From the NCBI GenBank assembly GCA_902141825.1, contig CABFPG010000003.1, forward strand, positions 248,001 through 312,000: DNA of 64,000 bases, read 5' to 3'. This stretch comes from Thalassocella blandensis (GTDB lineage Bacteria > Pseudomonadota > Gammaproteobacteria > Pseudomonadales > Cellvibrionaceae). The position numbers were made by a program, and so were the translations under genes. Positions 1 through 8,581 of this stretch are shown here, piece after piece. Positions within the stretch are counted from its first letter, which is position 1. Each line of letters starts with the position of its first letter. The notes below the pieces were generated by a model, which had not been told where the DNA came from, searched no databases, and was given only the letters and a program-made list of their open reading frames with translations.

Positions 1-1
1 T

Positions 2-1264
2 TCTCCAGAGGGAGATCTGGTGTTTGTGTCAGATCATGACAACTGGTGGAATATTTACCGGATACATCAGCAGGCATTAGCAACACAAGACACAACGGCC
101 GAGCAACTCACGCAACTTAAAGGTGAATGCGCAACGCCACAGTGGACCTTCGCCATGTCCACCTACACGTTTATTGATCCGCAAACTATATTGCTCACCT
201 ACACCGCTAACGGCGCCTGGCAACTATGCACATTGCATTGCGATACCCGAACCATTACGCCTTTCGCCAGCGAATGCTCAACAATAGAAAGTGTTCATGC
301 GCAGAATGGGCATGCCGTCTATATTGGTGCCACCCCGACGCAAAGCGCTAACGTGTATCACATACATGAACAACACCATCGTCCACTAAGAGAGTCGCAA
401 TCTCTGGTTGATCCCAAAGAATTTTCCATACCTCAGAACCTGGAATTTCCCACCAGCCACAAGCAGACAGCGTATGTTTTATTTTACCCCCCACACAACC
501 AGCATTTTCAAAGCATGAACGAACTTCCTCCGCTTATCGTCTTAAGTCACGGCGGCCCGACCGGAGCATCCGAAAGTGATCTGAATTATAAAATTCAGTT
601 TTGGACAAACCGAGGGTTTGCGGTAGCCGATGTCAACTATCGAGGAAGTACTGGTTTTGGCCGGAAATACCGTCGGAGTTTATATCCGAATTGGGGAGAA
701 TTTGATGTCGATGATGTCTGCAATGTTGTGGACTTTCTGAGTCAGCAAAAGTTAATTGATGCTAAGCGATGCGTAATAAAAGGAGGCAGTGCTGGCGGCT
801 ACACCACCTTAGCAGCTCTGGCCTTTCGCGATACTTTCGCCGCCGGAGTGAGCCTTTATGGCATTGGCGATTTAGAAATGCTGGCCACCGATACACATAA
901 GTTTGAAGCACGCTATTTAGACCAGCTAGTTGGACCATATCCGGACCAAAAAGCAGTTTATCTGGAGCGCTCCCCCATTTATAAAGTGGATCAGATCAAC
1001 TGCCCTCTACTGGTTTTTCAAGGTTTACAAGATAAAGTCGTGCCACCTAATCAGGCACAACGTATGGTGGACGCAGCCCGAGAAAAAGGTCTGCCTGTGG
1101 CCTATGTTACCTATGCCGATGAAGCTCACGGCTTTCGAGATGCCGCATCCATCGAACATATGCTGGATAGTGAATTACAATTCTATGCACATATTTTTGA
1201 CTTCCCTCAACCAGAAGCGGTTATTGAAAAACTAAATATCAGCAATTTCCCTCAACCCAAATAA
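2..1264 (+). CDS. S9 family peptidase (prolyl oligopeptidase type), 5' end outside window
   Basis: This is the C-terminal part of a serine peptidase of the acylaminoacyl-peptidase/prolyl-oligopeptidase family (S9), which cleaves peptides behind a beta-propeller gate. The frame is open to the window edge, and the residues before the first in-frame GTG (position 20) already read like a propeller blade (SPEGDLVFVSD...WWNIYR), so the gene is cut by the window. The alpha/beta-hydrolase half starts near position 480. It shows the oxyanion-side motif SHGGPTG, RGSTGFG, the nucleophile elbow GGSAGGY (Ser codon 788-790), the acid in LQDKVVPP and the histidine in DEAHGF. It therefore looks catalytically complete. 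No signal peptide can be judged because the start is missing. A weak hairpin (1272-1291) follows the stop. Confidence 0.9.
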   Translation, partial: SPEGDLVFVSDHDNWWNIYRIHQQALATQDTTAEQLTQLKGECATPQWTFAMSTYTFIDPQTILLTYTANGAWQLCTLHCDTRTITPFASECSTIESVHAQNGHAVYIGATPTQSANVYHIHEQHHRPLRESQSLVDPKEFSIPQNLEFPTSHKQTAYVLFYPPHNQHFQSMNELPPLIVLSHGGPTGASESDLNYKIQFWTNRGFAVADVNYRGSTGFGRKYRRSLYPNWGEFDVDDVCNVVDFLSQQKLIDAKRCVIKGGSAGGYTTLAALAFRDTFAAGVSLYGIGDLEMLATDTHKFEARYLDQLVGPYPDQKAVYLERSPIYKVDQINCPLLVFQGLQDKVVPPNQAQRMVDAAREKGLPVAYVTYADEAHGFRDAASIEHMLDSELQFYAHIFDFPQPEAVIEKLNISNFPQPK

Positions 1265-1552
1265 ATAAACAATAAGTCAGTGCCGACTTATACAGGAACC
1301 TGTTACAGAAACCTTTGGCAGAAAATATGAGTCAAGCGTGTTTTAGAATCCCAAGCATTCCGGACTGTAGCACGCTTTGCTGCCGGGAAGAAACGATATA
1401 TTAGCAAGCCACTACCGGTTACCTGCTCACATGAAAAGAGCTGGCCCATGGAAGTGACATAATCTGGTAATATCGCCTCACAACAACACCTTAATGCCCA
1501 AGCGAATAAAGGGCTATTGCCCAATCCACCTGAGTATTTCGCCCGATAAACT

Positions 1553-2026
1553 ATGAGCACACCATTAATAACCGAAGAAGGGTTAGCCAAGCTAAAATCC
1601 GAACTGGACTACCTTTGGCGTACAGAGCGCCCAGAAGTCACCAAAAAAGTTTCCTGGGCTGCAAGCCTTGGTGACCGGAGCGAAAACGCGGACTATCAAT
1701 ACAACAAAAAGAGGCTGCGTGAAATTGATCGAAGAGTCCGCTATTTGCGAAAAAGAATTGACTCATTAAAAGTGGTGCCTTATGCAAAAGAACAAGAAGG
1801 CACCGTGTATTTCGGCAGCTGGGTGAAAATTGAAAATGAAGCGGGTGAATCGAAAGAACTTCGTATCGTAGGGTACGATGAAATATTTGGCGAAAAAAAT
1901 TATATTTCTGTTGATTCTCCGATGGCCAAAGCACTAATGCGCAAACAGGTCGGCGATGAAGCTGTTGTAAAAACCGAAGCGGGTGAATTCTTCTGGGAAA
2001 TTATTTCAATAACCTATCCCCAATAA
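1553..2026 (+). CDS. greB: Transcription elongation factor GreB
   Basis: The 157-residue protein matches Gre factors in length and layout. The N-terminal antiparallel coiled coil (about residues 1-75) is followed by a C-terminal FKBP-like domain (about 80-157). The coiled-coil tip carries the acidic pair in LGDRSENADYQYNKKR, which coordinates magnesium for RNA polymerase backtrack cleavage. The basic stretch after it (KKRLREIDRRVRYLRKR) is more GreB-like than GreA-like. GreB binds the secondary channel of RNA polymerase and rescues arrested complexes. It is transcribed alone: the upstream gene ends 288 bp away and the next starts about 400 bp downstream. Confidence 0.95.
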   Translation: MSTPLITEEGLAKLKSELDYLWRTERPEVTKKVSWAASLGDRSENADYQYNKKRLREIDRRVRYLRKRIDSLKVVPYAKEQEGTVYFGSWVKIENEAGESKELRIVGYDEIFGEKNYISVDSPMAKALMRKQVGDEAVVKTEAGEFFWEIISITYPQ

Positions 2027-2434
2027 TAATTTTGAATCTTTAACTGTCTTCAAAACGTCGACACTGCACCCGGACTCTCGACAAGCCAGACGGGTTTAGC
2101 CTGAGAGGAATTAAGCTCAGTATGGATAAACTACGCGCTTAACAGGCTTCAACAAATAACTTCCTAATCAAAAAGCCGATGAAGAATTTCCTTTTTACTC
2201 CGTTTAATGAAGACGGGAAATAGATGATTGTCGCCATCGAATACTCGCAATCACAATTGTCCGACAGCGACTCTACGACATACCTGTAAGTGACGATTTT
2301 ATAGGCAGATTCAACAAATTTTAACAGCGGACAAGCCATCAATGCACTACTATTTGTTTTCTCACTGACAGTACAATAACGTTAAAGACATAAATAACTG
2401 CGAAACTCGTGAAAGCCAACCTTTGGAAAAATTA
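2027..2434. other. Intergenic, 408 bp
   Basis: This AT-rich stretch separates greB from the cyclophilin gene. A 67-codon minus-strand reading frame (2139-2342) has no recognisable family and no clear ribosome binding site, so I do not call it. I see no strong hairpin with a T run. Confidence 0.5.
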
Positions 2435-3271
2435 ATGTTTATATTCAAGCCATTAGCATTTTTAAAAAGCACATCTCTTTTCTTAAAGCCAACTCGCTGC
2501 ATGCCACTGTTGGCCGCCCTGTTCGGTTTTAATGCCCTTCCAGCACAAGCGACGATTGTGCAATTTCAAACTGTCGCGGGAAATTTTGAAGTTAATTTAC
2601 TGGATAACGACGCCCCGATTACTGTACAGAATTTTTTAGATTATATTGAATCTGAGGCGTTTGACGGCTCGGTTATTCACCGCTCTATTGATGGCTTCAT
2701 TATTCAGGGCGGAGGTTACAAAACCAATACCGATGACGATTTTCTACTGGACGCCATTTCCACCAATGGCAATATCGACAATGAAGCGCATTTTTCCAAT
2801 ACTCGTGGCACCATCGCGATGGCTAAAATTCAGGGCGACCCAGACAGTGCCTCCAGTGGCTGGTTCATTAATGTTGGCGACAACAGTAATCACCTGGATT
2901 ATGACAACGGCGGGTTCACGGTTTTCGGCTATGTAATATCACCTGGCATGGAAGTAGTGGATAGCATTAACGACTACACACAGTTTTCTCTAGGTAACTT
3001 TAGTGATTTTCCGCTTGTGGATTACACCGTGGAAGATGCGCAAAATGACGTTCCAATTACGGATGAGAATCTGGTCGTCGTGCAAAGCGTTGTGATTATT
3101 GATGCTAGCGATGACACAGCTGACGGTCACAACCTTAATGTTATCGTTGAGCGTCCAGACCAAGGCAACGATACCTCTTCAGAGGGCGCCGGTAGCTTTA
3201 ACTGGTTATCCCTTTCACTACTCGGCTTACTTGCACTCGCACGCCGCAAAAAAGCAATTAAGCATTCATAA
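2435..3271 (+). CDS. Secreted cyclophilin-type peptidyl-prolyl isomerase with GlyGly-CTERM-like tail
   Basis: A cyclophilin domain (about residues 40-210) carries IHRSIDGFIIQGGGY, with the catalytic arginine, and SGWFINVGDNSNHLDYDNGGF, so it should isomerise prolyl bonds. The N-terminus has a hydrophobic export signal ending near ALPAQA, placing the protein outside the cytoplasm. The last 25 residues read GAGSFNWLSLSLLGLLALAR followed by RKK: a glycine/serine turn, one transmembrane helix and a basic end. This is the layout of GlyGly-CTERM tags processed by rhombosortase. I use ATG at 2435, not the in-frame TTG at 2423, because TTGGAA at 2423-2428 sits at Shine-Dalgarno distance from that ATG. 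It converges with the HD-GYP gene 27 bp away. The tag processing is an inference. Confidence 0.85.
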   Translation: MFIFKPLAFLKSTSLFLKPTRCMPLLAALFGFNALPAQATIVQFQTVAGNFEVNLLDNDAPITVQNFLDYIESEAFDGSVIHRSIDGFIIQGGGYKTNTDDDFLLDAISTNGNIDNEAHFSNTRGTIAMAKIQGDPDSASSGWFINVGDNSNHLDYDNGGFTVFGYVISPGMEVVDSINDYTQFSLGNFSDFPLVDYTVEDAQNDVPITDENLVVVQSVVIIDASDDTADGHNLNVIVERPDQGNDTSSEGAGSFNWLSLSLLGLLALARRKKAIKHS

Positions 3272-3298
3272 TTATTAATTCGCGTTTGCGTGAATAGA

Positions 3299-4522
3299 TT
3301 AGCGTTTTAACACCAGCCCCTGCTTTTCATATTCACGCAACGTAATACCAAAACTGCCATCTGGGCATACCCGTTTAATTAAAAACTCTTTGGGTAACTC
3401 ACCACTTTCCACTAAAGACAGATTCACAATTTTCTGCTTTTCCCGTGGTCCTTTTTTCTCGTCTGTTAACAATATTACCCGTGGAAGATGACGTCTTTGC
3501 ATATTGGCTTCAATAACTAAACCGGCCTCGCCAGAATTGAGCTCTACAACACTTCCCACCGGGAAAATTCCAATTGCCTTAATAAATTTAATCGACATGT
3601 CTTCATCAAACTGGGTGCCCTTTTCTTTATAAATAATTTTAAGCGCATCCGTCGACGAAATTGCAGGTGAGTAACATCGGTCTGCGGTCATTGCATCGTA
3701 AGCATCACAAATAGCGATGATGCGAGAATACCGGGAAATACTGTTGGATTTTAATTTGCGCGGATAACCCAATCCATCCAGACGCTCATGGTGGCTATAG
3801 GCAACATCCACACAACCGTTAAACAGACTGGCACTGGATAATAAAATATTGCGGCCATGCACTGTGTGCGCTTTCATGATTTTCATTTCTTTATCGGTGA
3901 GCGGCCCAGGTTTTTCCAACACCTCAGCCGGAACTCGCATTTTACCGATATCATGTAATAAGCCGCACAAGCCGACCTTTTGCAATTCCTGCTCATCCAT
4001 GCCCAGGTGCCGACCAAACACAATCGCTAAAATGCATACATTCAAGCTGTGCTCTGCCGTATATTCACTGCTTTCTCTTACTTTAGACATCCACAACAGT
4101 GCATCAGGATGGCGCAACACCGACTTCACACAATCATCAACGGTATTCTTGGCGGCTTCTGTATTCAGAGCGCCTCCCAAACGGATATCATCCAGCAATG
4201 TCCGGGTTAACGACCGCGCGCGATGAAATGACGTTTTTACGCGCTTATGCTCATCCTCAACACTGGAGGTGTAGGCGTCGTTGGAAAGTGGCGGAGCTGA
4301 CTTCGCCGTGCCCACATTACTGCTATGCGAACTCAGGTTTTTCTGCCGATCGACATCGATCCAGACCTTTTGACAATACTCCGCTACGATATCTACATCA
4401 GCCGGGTCTTCAATATAAAACCCCTGCATGAGAAACGGCGTATCGAGCCAATCTCGATCCAGCTTGGACACATACATTCCCAAGCGAAGCTCACCGACAA
4501 AAATTTCTTGAATGTTTGACAT
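3299..4522 (-). CDS. HD-GYP domain cyclic-di-GMP phosphodiesterase with DUF3391 N-terminus
   Basis: This is a 407-residue cytoplasmic signalling protein. Residues 1 to about 110 match the DUF3391 domain that commonly precedes HD-GYP domains (start MSNIQEIFVGELRLGMYVSK). The catalytic HD-GYP domain follows: EHSLNV, the metal-binding HD in LLHDIGKMRVP near residue 188, HTVHGR, and SHHERLDGLGYP near residue 250. All signature residues are present, so hydrolysis of cyclic-di-GMP to pGpG/GMP is expected. No receiver or membrane domain is attached, so any input must come through DUF3391 or a partner. It is transcribed alone, with a 354 bp gap upstream. Confidence 0.92.
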   Translation of the reverse strand: MSNIQEIFVGELRLGMYVSKLDRDWLDTPFLMQGFYIEDPADVDIVAEYCQKVWIDVDRQKNLSSHSSNVGTAKSAPPLSNDAYTSSVEDEHKRVKTSFHRARSLTRTLLDDIRLGGALNTEAAKNTVDDCVKSVLRHPDALLWMSKVRESSEYTAEHSLNVCILAIVFGRHLGMDEQELQKVGLCGLLHDIGKMRVPAEVLEKPGPLTDKEMKIMKAHTVHGRNILLSSASLFNGCVDVAYSHHERLDGLGYPRKLKSNSISRYSRIIAICDAYDAMTADRCYSPAISSTDALKIIYKEKGTQFDEDMSIKFIKAIGIFPVGSVVELNSGEAGLVIEANMQRRHLPRVILLTDEKKGPREKQKIVNLSLVESGELPKEFLIKRVCPDGSFGITLREYEKQGLVLKR

Positions 4523-4876
4523 AGTTAAAAAGCCATTTTACTGAACAGTCCGTCCACTGCCGAATTTACCAAAACCACTCTGTAGAATTCACAAATATTA
4601 CATTTCCTGCAGATATTTACGGTCTTGCTTAGCAAGCAGATTGCTAACGACAGATATGGAAACGTGATAATACCATCACAAGTTAAATTATAGGCAATAC
4701 ATCAAAGACTATGGCAACGATTTAGCCAGCTAAATAACATTATTTAGAGCGCCAAACCCGTACTGAAGCAGGATTGCTGGAGCCAAAAGGCTCCAAACAA
4801 TATCAAAATGAAGGCTTTTTTTAAAAAAAGTATCGGTTGAATCGTTTGCTTGCGTTAGAAACGATATAAAACGCGT
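4523..4876. other. Intergenic, 354 bp, with small inverted repeat
   Basis: This gap lies upstream of the HD-GYP gene and downstream of the aminotransferase gene, both on the minus strand. A perfect 6-bp stem (GGAGCC, loop AAAA, GGCTCC) lies at 4779-4794 but lacks a T run. A T7A7 palindrome lies near 4816-4829. Neither is a convincing terminator. Confidence 0.5.
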
Positions 4877-6064
4877 TTACAAAATTTTTGCAACTGATTC
4901 ACAAAAATACGGTAAATTTTTCACATTTAAACCGGCAACATTGATGCGACTGGAATCGACCAAATAAATTGCGCTTTCCTCCGCCAGGCGATGCACTTGT
5001 TGCGGAGTGATTCCGAGAAAAGAAAACATTCCTTTTTCCTGAGCAACAAAACCAAATTGATCATGCCCCAGACTGGACATTATGCTGACCAAAGATTCAC
5101 GAGTTTGTTGAATCTGTTCACGCATATGTTGCAGTTCCTGCAGCCACTGCTGCTTCAGTTCGGCCTGAGACAAAATCAAACGCACAATCGCGGCACCATG
5201 ATCAGGTGGCATGGAATAAATCCCACGCACTATCTGAGCCAGATGGCTGATCACTGGAGGTACCTGACTGGCGCTCTCGGTGATAATCCCCACCACACCC
5301 ACTCGCTCACGGTATAAGCCAAAGTTTTTTGAGCAAGATACTGCAAATACAGCCTCAGGCAATCGCTCCGCGACTAAACGTAAGCCAAAGGCATCATCAT
5401 CCAGACTCTCACCAAACCCCTGATAGGCCATATCAATAAAAGGTACGATTTTACGCGCTTCCAGTACATCGACCACTTGCTGCCATTGCGCCTGGGACAG
5501 GTCTGCACCGCTGGGGTTGTGACAGCAGGCATGCAACAATACCAGATCGCCTTCGGGAATCTGTTGTAGCACATCCAGCATCTGTTGAAATTTAATCGAT
5601 TTATTGTCGTAATCGTAATAAGGGTACTGCTTAATTTGAATGCCCGCAGAACCGAGCAAAGGGATATGATTAGCCCAGGTGGGATCACTCACCCATATCG
5701 TCACCTCATCTTTTGTTCGCACCAGCAGTTCTGCTGCAACCCGCAACGCACCGCATCCACCGGGTGTTTGCAAACCTGCTACACGCTGTGCAACTAAGGC
5801 CGGATGATGCTGACCGAAGGCCAACTCACTCATTAACTCAGCGAATTGTATGTCACCACGGGCACCGAGATAGGCCTTGCTGTTCTGCTGATCCAGCAAC
5901 TGGGCCTCTGCCTGTTTTACCGATGACAGGATAGGTGTTTGGCCATTGATGTCTTTATAAACCCCCACGCCTAAATCAATTTTCTGGGGGTTGGTATCTT
6001 TGGCAAACCGTTCAATAATTCCAAGAAGTGGATCTGCCGGTAAGGCTTCAAGATGGGTAAACAT
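4877..6064 (-). CDS. Class I aspartate/aromatic amino acid aminotransferase
   Basis: The 395-residue PLP enzyme belongs to aminotransferase subgroup I-alpha (AspC/TyrB type). The order is typical: KIDLGVGVYKD near the start, LHACCHNPSGADL, FIDMAYQGFG, and the PLP-lysine motif SCSKNFGLYRERVG. The C-terminal RINVAGLN holds the arginine that grips the substrate carboxylate. It transfers amino groups between 2-oxoglutarate and aspartate or aromatic amino acids. I cannot choose between aspC and tyrB from sequence reading alone, so no symbol is given. The neighbouring shikimate-kinase-like and pdxH genes on the same strand hint at aromatic amino acid and PLP metabolism, but a 349 bp gap with a hairpin argues against a tight operon. 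Confidence 0.92.
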   Translation of the reverse strand: MFTHLEALPADPLLGIIERFAKDTNPQKIDLGVGVYKDINGQTPILSSVKQAEAQLLDQQNSKAYLGARGDIQFAELMSELAFGQHHPALVAQRVAGLQTPGGCGALRVAAELLVRTKDEVTIWVSDPTWANHIPLLGSAGIQIKQYPYYDYDNKSIKFQQMLDVLQQIPEGDLVLLHACCHNPSGADLSQAQWQQVVDVLEARKIVPFIDMAYQGFGESLDDDAFGLRLVAERLPEAVFAVSCSKNFGLYRERVGVVGIITESASQVPPVISHLAQIVRGIYSMPPDHGAAIVRLILSQAELKQQWLQELQHMREQIQQTRESLVSIMSSLGHDQFGFVAQEKGMFSFLGITPQQVHRLAEESAIYLVDSSRINVAGLNVKNLPYFCESVAKIL

Positions 6065-6413
6065 AAGCAGCTCTCTTATCCAAAATAAAAGCCGTATTCA
6101 ATAGAATTTATCGAGTTGAAGCAAGAGCCTGCAAGAAAAAGGGCGAGCATGAATCGCCTTTAAGAAAAAGCCTGGAAGAAAGCTGCTTGCGAAACAATGA
6201 CCCACCAAACGGTGGGTCATTTCGCCAACACTTAGCAAAGGGGTATAGTCTTTCACACATCAGTGAAAATAAGACGAGACAGCAAACTGCGATTAATTCG
6301 TCTATTTTAAGGTATAGCCTATGCCGTACAGGCTTATTGGTTTAAATGGAAATAAGTTTAGCTCAAAAATGCAGCAGAGGTTTTAACGCCAGAAAGACGA
6401 TATGCAAACCCTG
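6065..6413. other. Intergenic, 349 bp
   Basis: It contains the strong hairpin described at 6197-6220. I see no gene. Confidence 0.5.
6197..6220 (-). terminator. Perfect 10-bp hairpin, possible terminator of the aroK-like gene
   Basis: ATGACCCACC, loop AAAC, GGTGGGTCAT form a perfect stem. The flanks GCGAA and TTCGC can extend the stem after a 3-nt bulge. On the minus strand the stem is followed by a weak T-rich stretch. It sits downstream of the shikimate-kinase-like gene. The T run is poor, so a role in mRNA stability is also possible. Confidence 0.45.
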
Positions 6414-6941
6414 TTACATATTGAGCGCTTTGATGACCTTTTCCAGTCCAGCCTCAAGCGTTACGCCGTCCAGCGGCACCACAACATCTGCATAGCGCTG
6501 ATACAGGCTTTCACGCTCCTGAAAAATCTGCTCTAACGTCGTCCCCGCAGGGCATGCAATACCGCGCTCAGACTGGTTGTGCACGCGTTCAAGCAGGGTT
6601 TCATAACGAATACTCAAATAAACAAGGACCGCATCCGATTTCAGCTGCTGCATGCCTTGCTCGCTATATACCACGCTACCTCCGGTAGCCACCACCGAGT
6701 CCGAAAACTGATGCGTGAGGAGCATGCGCTCTTCCTGCTCTCGCAGGTTGAGATAGCCATTTGCATCCAGATAATCCTGCAGGGTTTCGCCCAACATATC
6801 CTGCAGTAATATATCGGTGTCGGTAAATCGTTTAGCGAGATGTTTTGCCAGTAACACCCCTAAAGTACTCTTACCAGCACCGGGCATTCCAATTAACACT
6901 ACATTAGATGAAGACTGCGAATTAATATGTAATTCCTTCAT
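6414..6941 (-). CDS. aroK: Shikimate kinase-like protein
   Basis: This is a 175-residue P-loop kinase of shikimate kinase size. It has Walker A GMPGAGKS near residue 18, the FTDTD motif that binds shikimate and magnesium, LNLREQE in place of the family FR..E element, ATGGS, and the C-terminal lid RGIACPAG...ERESLYQRYADVVV. The enzyme would phosphorylate shikimate in the chorismate pathway. The third glycine of the usual GGG is serine here, and the neighbours are not aroB. It may therefore be a second or divergent member rather than the main AroK. It lies 53 bp downstream of pdxH on the same strand and is probably co-transcribed with it. Confidence 0.78.
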   Translation of the reverse strand: MKELHINSQSSSNVVLIGMPGAGKSTLGVLLAKHLAKRFTDTDILLQDMLGETLQDYLDANGYLNLREQEERMLLTHQFSDSVVATGGSVVYSEQGMQQLKSDAVLVYLSIRYETLLERVHNQSERGIACPAGTTLEQIFQERESLYQRYADVVVPLDGVTLEAGLEKVIKALNM

Positions 6942-6994
6942 GATGTCCTTTTATTCTCTCTCAGTTTTTTAAAGCTCATTGAAAAACGGGGATC

Positions 6995-7672
6995 TTAGGG
7001 CGCTAGCCGATTGATTAACCATTCTGCATCACCGGTGTTTGCGTGGGAAAGATTTTCCTGCGCGTGGTCAACACGGCGATATTCAAAACGATCGTGCAAA
7101 CGCTTGCCACCCCCTTGCCAGAACTCAACTACATGAGGCTCGATACGAAAACCACCCCAGAAATCCGGCAGGGGTACATCTCCGTCCTGAAACTTTTCTT
7201 TAATGGCTTCAAATTGAGACATTAAAAACTTTCGCGAGTCTATAGCCCGACTCTGCGAAGATGCCCAGGCGGCAATCTGACTGTCGCGGGGACGCGTTAA
7301 AAAGTATTTTAAGGATTCCGCCACGGGAATTTTTTCAGCCCTTCCCATTACCTTCACCTGTCTCTCCATTGCATGCCAGGGAAAATGCAAACTGACTTTG
7401 GAGTTTGCTGCAATATCTTGAGCTTTGGCACTTTCGTAATTGGTGTAAAAAACAAACCCGCGAGCATCCACATGTTTTAACAACACAATTCGCTGGCTCG
7501 GTTGACCGTCGGCACTCACAGTCGCCAAGGTCATCGCCGTTGGGTCTGGAATTTGGCTCGCTATAGCCTGCTCCAGCCATAATTCAAACTGCGTAATCGG
7601 GTCGCCCGACAAGCCCTCTCGCTGCAGTCCGCCCAACAGATACTCTCGTCGAATTTCTTCTAATTCTAACAC
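6995..7672 (-). CDS. pdxH: Pyridoxine/pyridoxamine 5'-phosphate oxidase
   Basis: The 225-residue FMN enzyme makes pyridoxal phosphate from PNP or PMP. Family blocks are intact: REYLLGGL near the N-terminus, [54 protein letters not shown] and the closing RLAP. Length is close to the E. coli protein (218 residues). It would supply PLP, which the aminotransferase two genes downstream needs. It diverges from mobA across about 240 bp. Confidence 0.96.
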   Translation of the reverse strand: MLELEEIRREYLLGGLQREGLSGDPITQFELWLEQAIASQIPDPTAMTLATVSADGQPSQRIVLLKHVDARGFVFYTNYESAKAQDIAANSKVSLHFPWHAMERQVKVMGRAEKIPVAESLKYFLTRPRDSQIAAWASSQSRAIDSRKFLMSQFEAIKEKFQDGDVPLPDFWGGFRIEPHVVEFWQGGGKRLHDRFEYRRVDHAQENLSHANTGDAEWLINRLAP

Positions 7673-7912
7673 GCTAAAACTCGCTTATAATTTCAACATT
7701 ACTCGAAGCGAACCGTGAAACGCTTTCTCATTCCAATAACGACTCGCAACTACCCGTCACATTTTATACGAATACACCGAATAATTGGATTAGGATTTCA
7801 ATATCGCGAAAGGATTAGTCGCTTAGCCTCGTGATTTACTGCTATTCTTTGAACTTAGTTTCGCCAGTGTTTAGCCGCACTTCCCTTTCGTAAACAAGTC
7901 GTCACTTTAGAA

Positions 7913-8581
7913 ATGATGGATATCACCGAAGAACACAACTGTGTAACGAATATCCCCACTGTAATTCTGGCGGGCGGTCGAGGCACGCGTCTCGGGGTCG
8001 CCGATAAATGCCTGGCCACGGTGGGCAACACTACAATTTTGCAACATCAAATTAACACGCTCAAACCTCAGGCCAGCGCGTTATTTTTAAATGTAAATGG
8101 CGATGTTTCACGCTTTTCCCGCTATGAACTTCCCACAATCTGCGACGCCATGTTTGAAGACGCGGGTCCACTTGCCGGCATTGCCAGCACGTTGCTGGAA
8201 TTACAGGCTTTAGAAGTTAAACAGATGAACGCCGGTTTCAAACCCTGGCTCATAACAGTTCCCAGCGACTGCCCCTTTTTACCCGCCGACCTCGTGATGC
8301 AGCTGGTTAACGCCATTAACACCACGCCGACCGACATAGCCTATTGTAAAAGTGGTGATCGCGATCATTTTGTCTGCGGCATTTGGTCTGCAGATATTCT
8401 ACCGCCGCTGCTTGCATACTTATCACAAGGTAAACGAAGTGTGGGCGAATTCATTTTTGCACACGACTATCAGGTTGTAGAATTCCAACTGTCCAGCACG
8501 GGTTTTGATCCATTTTTTAATATCAACACACCAGAGCAGTTAGCCGCTGCCCAAACTTATTTTAATGACCATGATCAATAA
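7913..8581 (+). CDS. mobA: Molybdenum cofactor guanylyltransferase MobA
   Basis: This is a 222-residue nucleotidyltransferase with the Rossmann-like fold of MobA. The GTP-binding start TVILAGGRGTRLG is followed by DKCLATVGN, AGPLAGIAS and TVPSDCPFLP, all family hallmarks. It links GMP to molybdopterin to make (bis-)MGD for DMSO-reductase-family enzymes such as assimilatory nitrate reductase. It is not known to be required by xanthine dehydrogenase of the sulfurated type, so its natural partner here is more likely the nitrate pathway hinted at by nrtABD. Two adjacent ATG codons (7913, 7916) are possible starts. Its 3' end overlaps the next gene by 17 bp. Confidence 0.93.
   Translation: MMDITEEHNCVTNIPTVILAGGRGTRLGVADKCLATVGNTTILQHQINTLKPQASALFLNVNGDVSRFSRYELPTICDAMFEDAGPLAGIASTLLELQALEVKQMNAGFKPWLITVPSDCPFLPADLVMQLVNAINTTPTDIAYCKSGDRDHFVCGIWSADILPPLLAYLSQGKRSVGEFIFAHDYQVVEFQLSSTGFDPFFNINTPEQLAAAQTYFNDHDQ

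Noticed and set aside
1303-1590. 95-codon minus-strand frame overlapping the greB start
   Set aside because: Cysteine-rich odd composition, overlaps the greB start, no ribosome site.
2139-2342. 67-codon minus-strand frame
   Set aside because: No recognisable family, no ribosome site, in an AT-rich gap.
4779-4794. Terminator after the aminotransferase gene
   Set aside because: Only a 6-bp stem and no T run on either strand.
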